33,225 bases of DNA, taken from the NCBI GenBank assembly GCA_947441055.1, contig CANETC010000014.1:1-33225 (forward strand). Direction: 5' to 3'. The stretch is from Cytophagaceae bacterium (GTDB lineage: Bacteria > Bacteroidota > Bacteroidia > Cytophagales > Flexibacteraceae). A model generated the notes under the pieces. That model was not told the origin of the DNA. It saw only the letters and a program-made list of their open reading frames with translations, and searched no databases. The translations under genes were made by a program, and so were the position numbers. Below are positions 1-7,073 of this stretch, piece by piece. Numbering within the stretch: the stretch's first letter is position 1; each line of letters starts with the position of its first letter.

Positions 1-189
1 AGCCATTGACGGATCGAAACTCCAAGGACCATAAGGTACAATTTTGCCTTGTCCCCAATGTCCGTCTGCATAATCAACAACGAACATATGGTCGGCAAAC
101 GAAGCCCCGAATTTTAAATTCGAAAAATCAACCTCAGAAATGCGGGAGTGTTCAGTTTTGGTAACTGGAAAATGGATTGTATCCGTCAT
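1..189 (-). CDS. ilvE: Branched-chain amino acid aminotransferase, N-terminal part (runs off left edge)
   Basis: Reading the minus strand from the ATG at 189 gives 63 residues with no stop. They include EHSRISEVDFSNLKFG, then FADHMFVVDY, then GKIVPYGPWSFDPSMA, which is the usual N-terminus of fold-type IV branched-chain aminotransferases of Bacteroidota. These PLP enzymes interconvert Leu, Ile and Val with their 2-oxo acids in the cytosol, using glutamate/2-oxoglutarate. The catalytic lysine and PLP-binding residues lie outside the window. The start is the only ATG near the conserved block, and a TAnnTTTG box lies about 50 bases upstream. Identification is from recalled family sequence. The class is fairly sure; IlvE as opposed to another class IV aminotransferase is the likely choice. 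Confidence 0.82.
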   Translation of the reverse strand, partial: MTDTIHFPVTKTEHSRISEVDFSNLKFGASFADHMFVVDYADGHWGQGKIVPYGPWSFDPSMA

Positions 190-238
190 CTTGTGTAAAA
201 TGGTAGAGACAAAAGTATGCCCTTTTTACCTATGTTTC

Positions 239-246
239 CAAATGTA
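239..246 (-). promoter_or_regulatory. Putative -7 box of the ilvE promoter
   Basis: The minus strand reads TACATTTG, an exact match to the Bacteroidota -7 consensus TAnnTTTG. It would place the transcript start about 43 bases before the ilvE ATG. No clear TTTG is found at the -33 position, where an inverted repeat (263-282) lies instead. Confidence 0.45.
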
Positions 247-262
247 CAAAATCCATGGTTTT

Positions 263-282
263 GGAATGTTTTGGAACATTCC
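263..282. promoter_or_regulatory. Inverted repeat upstream of ilvE, possible operator
   Basis: GGAATGTT, four bases, AACATTCC is a perfect 8-base inverted repeat. It sits where the -33 region of the predicted ilvE promoter should be, so a dimeric regulator bound here could block or activate transcription. No regulator can be named from the sequence. Confidence 0.35.
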
Positions 283-380
283 TGATTTGGATTGGTTTGC
301 GCAGGAAATTGGAAGTGGTTTCCAAATTAACTTTCCTGTTTTGGTGATTTTATCAGAGATTATTTTTCTTTAAAAAAAGA

Positions 381-408
381 AAACCCCTTGTCAAAAAACA
401 AGGGGTTT
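381..408 (-). terminator. Rho-independent terminator downstream of hbd
   Basis: AAACCCCTTG and CAAGGGGTTT pair perfectly over 10 bases with an 8-base loop. On the minus strand the hairpin is followed by a T-rich run (TCTTTTTTT), so it stops transcripts coming from hbd. It lies about 200 bases after the hbd stop but only about 30 bases after the end of the open frame at 438-605. Confidence 0.85.
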
Positions 409-437
409 TACTGAAAAGACGTTACTGGTTAAATCTC

Positions 438-605
438 TTAGTACTTTCTTTTCATTACCCAATTAACATTCTGCTCAGCGGCAAACCGCCTCACAGTCTC
501 ATAATGCAAATGTGGGGATATCCGGCAAAAACACAAACCCAAACGGCTGTTTTTTTGAAAAATCTTTGAGGTTACCGAATTGAAAAATAAAGTCGAATGT
601 TGTTG
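438..605 (-). other. Unassigned 55-codon open frame continuing hbd after its TAG stop
   Basis: After the hbd TAG (608-606) the same frame stays open for 55 codons to a TAA at 440-438, just before the terminator at 381-408. The last part reads PHLHYETVRRFAAEQNVNWV and then MKRKY, which looks protein-like. There is no ATG except five codons from the end; a GTG at 494 would give 18 residues and TTG codons near 540 would give about 33. It could be a small gene, a decayed gene end, a structured 3' UTR containing the hairpin GGCGG-TTT-GCCGC, or chance. I do not recognise it. Apart from this and the ilvE promoter, 190-605 holds no gene that I can see. Confidence 0.25.
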
Positions 606-1499
606 CTACTTAAAATATGGAGCCACAATCAGTTCCTTTGAACCAGGTGTGTAGGTATAAAAACCTTGTCCAGATTTGGCACCAAGATTTCCCGCTGAAA
701 CCATATTTTGAAGCAGAGGCGAAGGGAAATATTTTGGATTCCCGAATCCGCTGTGCAATACATTCATGATGGAAAGACAAACATCGAGTCCGATAAAATC
801 GGCCAGTTGAAGTGGGCCCATCGGATGCGCCATTCCCAATTTCATAATCTGATCGATTTCCTCAACACCGCCAACGCCCTCATGCAAGGCGCAAATGGCT
901 TCATTGATCATTGGCATTAAAATGCGGTTGGCAATAAAGCCTGGAAAATCTTTCACTGTAAGCGGAATCTTGCCAAGTGTCCGGCTGAGTTCCTCCACAG
1001 CTTGACCTACCTCCTTTTCGGTTTGATATCCAAGAATGATTTCCACAAGTTTCATCACTGGAACCGGATTCATAAAATGCATTCCGATTACTTTTCCGGG
1101 CCGGCTGGTAACAGCAGCAAGGCGGGTAATTGAAATAGACGAAGTGTTGGTTGCCAGAATACAATTTGCCGGAGCGGATGCGTCTATCTGCTTGAAAATC
1201 TTCTTTTTCAGCTCTTCATTCTCGGTAGCGGCCTCAACAATCAGGTCAGCGGCAGATGCGGCAGATGCTAAATCTGTACTGGAATGAATGCATGAAATCG
1301 CAACTTGTTTCTGGTCTTCAGTCATGCTGCCTTTCGCAACCTGCCTGTCCATATTTTTTGAAATGTTTGCAAGGCCTTTGGCCAGGGCTTCCTCGCTGAT
1401 GTCAACAAGACTCACGCGAAACCCAGCGGTGGCAAAAACATGGGCAATGCCGTTTCCCATTGCACCTGCGCCGATAACGACAACATTCGAAATATTCAT
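606..1499 (-). CDS. hbd: 3-hydroxybutyryl-CoA dehydrogenase (3-hydroxyacyl-CoA dehydrogenase family)
   Basis: This 297-residue cytosolic enzyme oxidises (S)-3-hydroxyacyl-CoA to 3-oxoacyl-CoA with NAD, or catalyses the reverse, in beta-oxidation or butyrate-type metabolism. The N-terminal Rossmann fold has GAGAMG (G10, G12, G15) and Asp33 at the end of the second strand, as in NAD-using members. NTSS at 118-121, His141 in GMHFMNP, Glu153 and Asn191 match the family's active-site residues. The C-terminal all-helical domain is complete and the protein ends in PYFK. The length is the normal size for single-function Hbd, unlike the longer FadB fusions. It is 30 bases downstream of the M43 protease gene and probably shares transcripts with it, though their functions are unrelated. 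Start ATG is at 1499. Confidence 0.95.
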   Translation of the reverse strand: MNISNVVVIGAGAMGNGIAHVFATAGFRVSLVDISEEALAKGLANISKNMDRQVAKGSMTEDQKQVAISCIHSSTDLASAASAADLIVEAATENEELKKKIFKQIDASAPANCILATNTSSISITRLAAVTSRPGKVIGMHFMNPVPVMKLVEIILGYQTEKEVGQAVEELSRTLGKIPLTVKDFPGFIANRILMPMINEAICALHEGVGGVEEIDQIMKLGMAHPMGPLQLADFIGLDVCLSIMNVLHSGFGNPKYFPSPLLQNMVSAGNLGAKSGQGFYTYTPGSKELIVAPYFK

Positions 1500-1529
1500 T
1501 GTTTAAATAGGATTTGTTTGGTGTAAAAC

Positions 1530-2843
1530 TCAATGGCAAAAAGACGCAATCCTGTAGATTCCTTCTGTGTCTTTTGCTTTAATAAAATAGGTTCCCCTTG
1601 AAAGTCCGGCAAGGTTTAATTGGTAGGGATAGGTAGCGTAATTCGAACTTATCTGGATGCTTTCAATCTTGCGACCTAGGTAATTGTACAGGTTAATTTC
1701 AGACAATTTAATGTCCTCAGATTTTACGTTCAGATAATCCTTACCAGACACAAACTCCAGATAAAGTTTTTTAACCAAAACCGGAGGCTTGGGCGGATTA
1801 CCCGTTGAGATTTCGCAGCCTTGGGTTGTCGAAGCAACACTTTTCCTTCTCACACAATTCCTTAGCACAATCCGCATGCGCTTCTTTTGCTCAAGGGTGA
1901 AGACATTCATGCAGGTATCGTTGGAATAATCCATATAATTCTCCACCAAGGCTGGCACTCCGGGCGTGCAACTTTCAACTGTAGAAGGGCATCCAGAAGT
2001 GTAGGTTGCCTGTGGTGGTGTATCACTGCAAAAATCAGTTTTATTGTCGGCGCAGGAACCTCCATCTCCCCAAATATGGAGCAGACCAAGGTAGTGGCCA
2101 ACTTCGTGAGAGGCGGTTCTTCCCTTGTTGTATACACCAAAAGGTGCTCCCTGACCATTGGGCACATTTCCAAAAACCCGGTATTCAATTACAACACCAT
2201 CCGGCTGAACATCCTCTACATTGGGAACCATTGGCAGTGAATCGGCCCATTGTGGAGAAATCATCGGATATTGGGCATAGCCAATAAAATTACCAAGTAA
2301 TCGGCAAACCCAAATGTTCAGGTATTTCTCCGGATCCCAATTTGAATACCCTTTAAGAATGGTGTTTTGAGAAAATAAATCAAATGCATCCTGGGTTGTT
2401 TGAACCCGCACAACGCCATTGGTAGGATTTCCATTGGGATCAACAGTGGCCAGACAAAACCGAATCCGGGTATCAGCCCCAGCTGGGAATGTATTGTAAC
2501 CAGGTGAATTGGGCGTTTTCCCGTAATCCTGATTCAGAATGTCAATTTGTGATTGAATTCTCTCTTGAGAAATGTTGCGGCCAATTCCGATTGCTTCACC
2601 ATAATGAAGCACATGAACCACTACAGGAATGTAGTAAATAGAATCATTGTCGGTTGTAATGGCCTTGTTCTGCTGGGTGGAAATTTCCTTCAGCTTTGAC
2701 TCAAAAATCCGCCCACCAGGAAAATACTCCGAACCCTTTTTATTGCGAAAAAGGGCATCTGTGGCGCAAGGTCTTTGGGCCAATACCGGGAAAGCGAGCA
2801 GAACAAATGCAGCCAGCCTGAGAAACACAGATACTTCCTTCAT
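1530..2843 (-). CDS. Secreted M43 (cytophagalysin/pappalysin-like) zinc metalloprotease with T9SS tail
   Basis: I choose the ATG at 2843 rather than the in-frame start at 2873, because it begins directly with a signal peptide (MKEVSVFLRL, then a hydrophobic stretch, cut near VLAQ at residue 23). The 437-residue product has the metzincin motif HEVGHYLGLLH (His246, Glu247, His250, His256) and a Met-turn ENYMDY around Met304. Many Cys pairs follow the zinc site, as in M43B peptidases. Residues from about 358 form a type A T9SS sorting domain, ending in a degenerate IYRIASFCH. The protease is expected to be exported by T9SS and attached to or released from the surface. A TATCTTTG promoter box lies 16 bases upstream of the chosen start, inside the longer alternative start, which supports the shorter one. 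Confidence 0.88.
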   Translation of the reverse strand: MKEVSVFLRLAAFVLLAFPVLAQRPCATDALFRNKKGSEYFPGGRIFESKLKEISTQQNKAITTDNDSIYYIPVVVHVLHYGEAIGIGRNISQERIQSQIDILNQDYGKTPNSPGYNTFPAGADTRIRFCLATVDPNGNPTNGVVRVQTTQDAFDLFSQNTILKGYSNWDPEKYLNIWVCRLLGNFIGYAQYPMISPQWADSLPMVPNVEDVQPDGVVIEYRVFGNVPNGQGAPFGVYNKGRTASHEVGHYLGLLHIWGDGGSCADNKTDFCSDTPPQATYTSGCPSTVESCTPGVPALVENYMDYSNDTCMNVFTLEQKKRMRIVLRNCVRRKSVASTTQGCEISTGNPPKPPVLVKKLYLEFVSGKDYLNVKSEDIKLSEINLYNYLGRKIESIQISSNYATYPYQLNLAGLSRGTYFIKAKDTEGIYRIASFCH

Positions 2844-2858
2844 GATTTTTTGGTTACG

Positions 2859-2866
2859 CAAAGATA
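2859..2866 (-). promoter_or_regulatory. Putative -7 box for the M43 protease gene
   Basis: The minus strand reads TATCTTTG, matching TAnnTTTG, close before the ATG at 2843. The inverted repeat CTCAG-A-CTGAG at 2875-2885 lies just upstream, in the spacer region. No good -33 TTTG is visible at the usual distance. Confidence 0.4.
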
Positions 2867-2889
2867 ATTCCAAACTCAGACTGAGAATA

Positions 2890-3228
2890 CTAAATTTCCT
2901 CTAAAAGTTCGGCGGGGTTCCAAAATACCTGACTGAATTCGCAAACCTGGTCATTTTCAACCTTTACGCCCTCAGCCTCAAGGAGATTTTTCATTTCATC
3001 CCCGGGACCAAAATGGAATTTACCGCTCAACATTCCTGAGGCATTCACCACCCGCTGAGCCGGCACTGGTGGGTCCACAGCAAAAGAGGCATTCATAGCC
3101 CATCCCACCATTCGAGCTGATTTTCCGGAACCTAAAAACCGCGCAATGGCCACATAACTCGTAACCCGACCGGGCGGAATTTGCCGCACCACATCGTAAA
3201 CGGAAGTAAAGAAATCCTGCTTTTTCAA
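2890..3228 (-). CDS. Alkyltransferase-like (ATL) DNA-binding protein, MGMT family without the active Cys
   Basis: The 112 residues match the C-terminal DNA-binding domain of O6-alkylguanine-DNA alkyltransferase: an IPPGRVTSY helix entry, then GSGKSARMVGWAMN (the recognition helix region with the Arg finger), then PVPAQRVVNASG. In true MGMT this last motif is PCHRV; here it reads PAQRV, so the alkyl-accepting cysteine is alanine (residue 57). Such ATL proteins bind O6-alkylguanine, flip it and pass the lesion to nucleotide excision repair. The protein lacks the N-terminal MGMT domain, as usual for ATLs. A well-spaced promoter (3239-3270) precedes the ATG at 3228. The protease gene follows after 46 bases. 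Confidence 0.85.
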   Translation of the reverse strand: MKKQDFFTSVYDVVRQIPPGRVTSYVAIARFLGSGKSARMVGWAMNASFAVDPPVPAQRVVNASGMLSGKFHFGPGDEMKNLLEAEGVKVENDQVCEFSQVFWNPAELLEEI

Positions 3229-3238
3229 AATTAGGAGG

Positions 3239-3270
3239 CAAATTACTGAATTTCAACCATTCAGAACAAA
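3239..3270 (-). promoter_or_regulatory. Putative promoter of the ATL gene
   Basis: On the minus strand TTTG (3270-3267) is followed after 20-21 bases by TAATTTG (3245-3239). This is the Bacteroidota layout of a -33 TTTG and a -7 TAnnTTTG, with one base missing in the -7 box. It ends 10 bases before the start codon, which implies a very short leader. Confidence 0.4.
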
Positions 3271-3382
3271 CCTAACAGAGATACTAAAAACGGGTCAAAA
3301 GAAATTTCTGGGAAGAGGATGTGACTCGTCTTAAAAAAATCTTCTATAAAAATTGGCATTTCCTGAAAACCAAATTGCAGGG

Positions 3383-4861
3383 TCAGGCATCATGATTCTT
3401 AGAACTTTCGGATCGCTTTAATTGATTGAAAAAAAGAAGCAAGCCAAGATAGATAAGCAAAAACAAGAAATAAGGACCCCAGGCAAGGCAAGGGCCTACA
3501 AAAGCAAAATAGTGCTGGGCTGGGTAATTCTGAAACTGCTCGTTTTCAAAGTTTGCCAGACTCAAAGGATACCAAAACTTAGAAACCAAGAGACTGATTC
3601 CAAAACAGATGAGTAAGAATTTTCTGGAAACCTGTGGCCCCGCATTGACCAAACCTATGGCCAACAAGGGTATGAAAAATAATGAATGCCTGGATTCCGA
3701 CTTAAAAAGGAAAATTATTCCTATCAGTGAAATTAAAATTGCCCCAAGGCCAAATTCCTGGTAAAGAAACTTTCCGATCGGCCGAAACCAAATAACCGCA
3801 AGGGGAATAATAATTCCGAAATAGGAAGTCGCATCAACAAAACCAATCAGCGGTTTCATGTTTATAAATAGAGTCCAGACGAGAACTATTGAAGCAAGGA
3901 AAAATTGAAACTTTATGGGATATAAGAACTGAACCACCTTTATTACTGCTACAAGAGATCCAAAAAGAAAAATATAATTATACCTAATGTTCACAAGGCT
4001 AGGGATGATTTTTTTGACATCGATGTTTTCCAGCAGTTGATAAAAAAAGTAACACAATAAAACAGAATGAAAAATAATGGTGGGATAAACAACAATTGGA
4101 ATTGCCTCATCTGGATATGCCCAATAAGAATAAGATTGCTTATGAATCAGAATTACGCTCGATACAATAGAAACAATAGCAGCGATTATGACCGAAACAT
4201 ACAAGGAAAAATTAAGGCCTTTCCTAGGTTCATTTTTTGAAGGAAAACATTTTGAAAAAATACCAAGAATTGAAATAATTATCAGCGGAAACGGGTTAGT
4301 GAACAAAGTTATAAGTCCTAAAAAAACTAATTTATAATTAAATTTTCCCGAAATAAAGTAATAGTACAAAACTATCGTTTCCATATATGAACAAATATCT
4401 GTCATAACTGGATTAAAAAAGGAATCTCTAATTATATAAAATCCAGAAAAAATAAGTAGAAAGAAAAAATTCTTTTTATACTGATTTAATTTATAAAAAC
4501 TAGATATCTTGTTGATAAAAACTATTGTAATGAAAATATACAACAAATTAAAAATCTGAAAAACCTTCACTTCATAGACATCAATATGAACCAGCTTTAG
4601 CAGTTTTACAAACGACCAGACTGCAATGGAAGGAAATTGCCTGATAATGTGATAATTGTCAGTTTCCGAGTAAATGTTTTTGGAAAAATCCAGATACCAT
4701 CCACCGTCGTACCCGGCACCACTTTCCAAATTGATGTAGTCCGTGAAAAAAATTTGAATTAACCCAGCTATTACAAAAAGTATTAAATAAGAATTTCTTA
4801 TTCCATTTTCTCCTTTGAAAGATTCCCAAATAAATTTCATATTTAATTTACTGAATGTCAA
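3383..4861 (-). CDS. Polytopic membrane protein, possible GT-C type glycosyltransferase
   Basis: The 492-residue protein is mostly hydrophobic, with about ten predicted membrane segments. The first (around residues 24-40) is followed by the loop GAGYDGGWYLDFSKNIY and then RQFPSIAVWSFVKLL. An acidic YDG motif in the first loop, followed by a Tyr/Arg-rich segment, recalls GT-C glycosyltransferases and related lipid-linked sugar transferases of the inner membrane. This resemblance is remote and the function is unproved. The coding sequence is clearly more AT-rich than its neighbours, with long A and T runs and codons such as ATA and AAA, which may indicate acquisition by transfer. Met7 (4843) is an alternative start. 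It lies 27 bases downstream of the permease gene on the same strand. Confidence 0.5.
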   Translation of the reverse strand: MTFSKLNMKFIWESFKGENGIRNSYLILFVIAGLIQIFFTDYINLESGAGYDGGWYLDFSKNIYSETDNYHIIRQFPSIAVWSFVKLLKLVHIDVYEVKVFQIFNLLYIFITIVFINKISSFYKLNQYKKNFFFLLIFSGFYIIRDSFFNPVMTDICSYMETIVLYYYFISGKFNYKLVFLGLITLFTNPFPLIIISILGIFSKCFPSKNEPRKGLNFSLYVSVIIAAIVSIVSSVILIHKQSYSYWAYPDEAIPIVVYPTIIFHSVLLCYFFYQLLENIDVKKIIPSLVNIRYNYIFLFGSLVAVIKVVQFLYPIKFQFFLASIVLVWTLFINMKPLIGFVDATSYFGIIIPLAVIWFRPIGKFLYQEFGLGAILISLIGIIFLFKSESRHSLFFIPLLAIGLVNAGPQVSRKFLLICFGISLLVSKFWYPLSLANFENEQFQNYPAQHYFAFVGPCLAWGPYFLFLLIYLGLLLFFNQLKRSESSKNHDA

Positions 4862-4888
4862 TAATTTATTTTTCTAATTTTCCCTAAA

Positions 4889-6292
4889 CTAACTGTTCTT
4901 GCTTCTGGTGAAGAAATAAACCGGAAAGCCAAGTGCCACAATGCACAATCCGGCAAGTGTAAATTCCGGAGAACTGATCAACAGATTCAGGCAAAATGCT
5001 GCCGCACAAAGAATGTAAGCGGCGGGCAACCAAGGATAAAGAAATGTTTTATACGGTCTTATCGCATCCGGCTCCTTTTTCCTTAAAACAAAAAGGCCAG
5101 CAATGGTTACAATGTAAAACAAGAGAGATGCAAATGTGGTGTACTCAAGCAAATCACCATATTTTCCGGAAAGGCATAAAATGGATGCCCAGATTCCCTG
5201 TACCCAAAGAGCAAAGCCCGGAACAGAATTTCCATTCAAAGTTCCGGCTTGCTTGAAAAACAAACCATCTTTTGCCATGGCATAAAACAAGCGTCCTCCG
5301 CCCATAATGAGGCCATTGTTACAACCAAAGGTCGATACCATAATCAATGCGGCCATGATGAAAACTGCGGAATCACCAAAAATTACCCTTGCAGCGGCAG
5401 TGCCAACCCGATCGGCTGCAGCTGTTTGAATTTCATGCATGGGCAGCAGAGCGAGATAAGCCAGATTGGCCATAATGTAAAGGATGGTCACAAGCAGCGT
5501 TCCGAGAAATAAACTGAGTGGCAGATTTCGCTGCGGGTTCCGGATTTCCCCGGCAATAAAAGTTACATTGTTCCAGGCATCGCTGGAGAAAAGCGAACCC
5601 ACCATGGCCACACCCAAAGCGGAGAGCAATGCAAGGCCCGATAGCGGGGAAATGGTTTCCACTCCATCTTTTATTTTCAGCGTAGAGGCAGACCAAAGCT
5701 CGGAAAAATTGGCCTTCCAAACCTCCGTAGCCTGGCCTTTCCAAAGACCGAAAACAATCAATGCCAGCAAGGCCACAATCTTCGCCAAAGTAAAAATTGT
5801 CTGTACAATTTTCCCATCCCTAACTCCCCTTGAATTGAGCCAGGTGAGAAATGCAATAGAAGAAATGGCAAAAACCTGCGCGGCATTTATCTTCAAGAAT
5901 CCTAAATTCAGAAGGATGTTTTCAGGCGATAGAACCGGGAAGAAAACTGCTGAGAATTTGGCAAAGGCAACGGCAACGGCCGCAATTACCCCGGTCTGGA
6001 TAACCGTAAAAACAGTCCAGCCATATAAAAAGGCAGTTAACTTGCCAAAGGCCCTTTGAATATACACATACTGCCCGCCTGCATTTGGCATCATAGCCGA
6101 AAGTTCGCCGTAAGACAAGGCAGCCATGATGGTGAGAATACCAGCCACCAGCCAGGCGAGCATAAGCCAACCAGCCGAACCGAGATCGCGGGTCATGCCG
6201 GCACTCACAATAAAAATACCCGAGCCAATCATAGACCCGGATACAATCAAAACTGAATCCAGCAGGCCCAGTGATTTTTTAAATTCTGCCAT
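4889..6292 (-). CDS. APC-superfamily amino acid permease
   Basis: The 467-residue inner-membrane protein has about 12 hydrophobic segments. The signature SGSMIGSGIF lies at residues 18-27, the unwound first helix that binds the substrate amino group and carboxylate in APC transporters. The segment ALSYGELSAMMPNAGGQYVY at about 58-77 is typical of LAT/YfnA-like members. Transport is likely proton- or exchange-coupled uptake of amino acids; the substrate cannot be read from the sequence. Its 5' end is divergent from the PAP2 gene, with 139 bases between them in which I see no convincing promoter box. The AT-rich membrane protein follows it. Confidence 0.88.
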   Translation of the reverse strand: MAEFKKSLGLLDSVLIVSGSMIGSGIFIVSAGMTRDLGSAGWLMLAWLVAGILTIMAALSYGELSAMMPNAGGQYVYIQRAFGKLTAFLYGWTVFTVIQTGVIAAVAVAFAKFSAVFFPVLSPENILLNLGFLKINAAQVFAISSIAFLTWLNSRGVRDGKIVQTIFTLAKIVALLALIVFGLWKGQATEVWKANFSELWSASTLKIKDGVETISPLSGLALLSALGVAMVGSLFSSDAWNNVTFIAGEIRNPQRNLPLSLFLGTLLVTILYIMANLAYLALLPMHEIQTAAADRVGTAAARVIFGDSAVFIMAALIMVSTFGCNNGLIMGGGRLFYAMAKDGLFFKQAGTLNGNSVPGFALWVQGIWASILCLSGKYGDLLEYTTFASLLFYIVTIAGLFVLRKKEPDAIRPYKTFLYPWLPAAYILCAAAFCLNLLISSPEFTLAGLCIVALGFPVYFFTRSKNS

Positions 6293-6431
6293 TTTTCAAA
6301 CCTCTATAAAAACCAGACTTGCAATATGGGTTTGACAAGGAATATAATTTCTTTTTGACAGGGTTTAATCGAAAAAATATCTGATTTTCCACCCTTACTT
6401 TACGACTCATAAAAACCAAAAATCAGGATTC

Positions 6432-7067
6432 GTGAAATTCAGAGCAGCAATAATTGCGTGGATGATTGCCTTTTTTCAATGGCCTTCATTTTCCCAAAGC
6501 AATTCTGGTTTTGACGAAAATGCTTTTCTACAGGTTCAGCAATGGCGGAATCCGGTAAGTGAAAAATCTGCTGAAATTTTTTCTGGCTCTGTTTTGCCCA
6601 TGGCAGCCGCATTGCCAATATCTCTGGGTGCAGCCGCAATTTTACAGAACGACACCCTGCTTTTTACCCAAGCCTTGGGCCTTGCTTTTTCTGAGGGATT
6701 GGCTTTGGGCAGCGCTCTCATCCTGAAACCCATTATTTCAAGACCAAGGCCTTACACATCAATCGAAAATGCGAATCCGGTTCCTCCCATTCCAGACCGA
6801 TGGAGCATGCCAAGCGGTCATACGGCTACAGCATTTTCAACAGCCGTGAACCTGAGTCTGGAATTTCCACGATGGCAAATTGTGCTGCCCGCTCTCACCT
6901 GGGCGGCAGGTGCAGGCATTTCCAGAATAGTCCTTGGCCACCACTATCCCGGAGATGTTCTTGCTGGCGCTGTGCTAGGTTCTGCGAGCGCATGGCTCGG
7001 ATGGAAAGCCCGTAAATGGCTGAACGCCAGACAAAGCCGGCGTTCAGTTAAAAAAAGAAAAACCTGA
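6432..7067 (+). CDS. PAP2-family membrane phosphatase
   Basis: All three motifs of the type 2 phosphatidic acid phosphatase family are intact in this 211-residue protein: KX6RP (Lys99, Arg106, Pro107), PSGH (127-130, with catalytic His130) and SRX5HX3D (Ser164, Arg165, His171, Asp175). The start is GTG at 6432, followed by a signal-like hydrophobic segment ending near FSQS. Several further hydrophobic stretches place it in the inner membrane, with the active site facing the periplasm. Likely substrates are lipid phosphates such as undecaprenyl pyrophosphate or phosphatidic acid. The basic C-terminus (KARKWLNARQSRRSVKKRK) should be cytoplasmic. It converges with the gene at 7074, with six bases between stops. 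Confidence 0.88.
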   Translation: MKFRAAIIAWMIAFFQWPSFSQSNSGFDENAFLQVQQWRNPVSEKSAEIFSGSVLPMAAALPISLGAAAILQNDTLLFTQALGLAFSEGLALGSALILKPIISRPRPYTSIENANPVPPIPDRWSMPSGHTATAFSTAVNLSLEFPRWQIVLPALTWAAGAGISRIVLGHHYPGDVLAGAVLGSASAWLGWKARKWLNARQSRRSVKKRKT

Positions 7068-7073
7068 TAAATT

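Noticed and set aside
140-373. Plus-strand frame of 77 codons at the left end
   Set aside because: It is antisense to the ilvE start and its upstream region. Its composition is that of AT-rich spacer, with no family resemblance.
5484-6059. Plus-strand frame of 191 codons
   Set aside because: It lies wholly antisense to the amino-acid permease, whose motifs and membrane pattern are clear.
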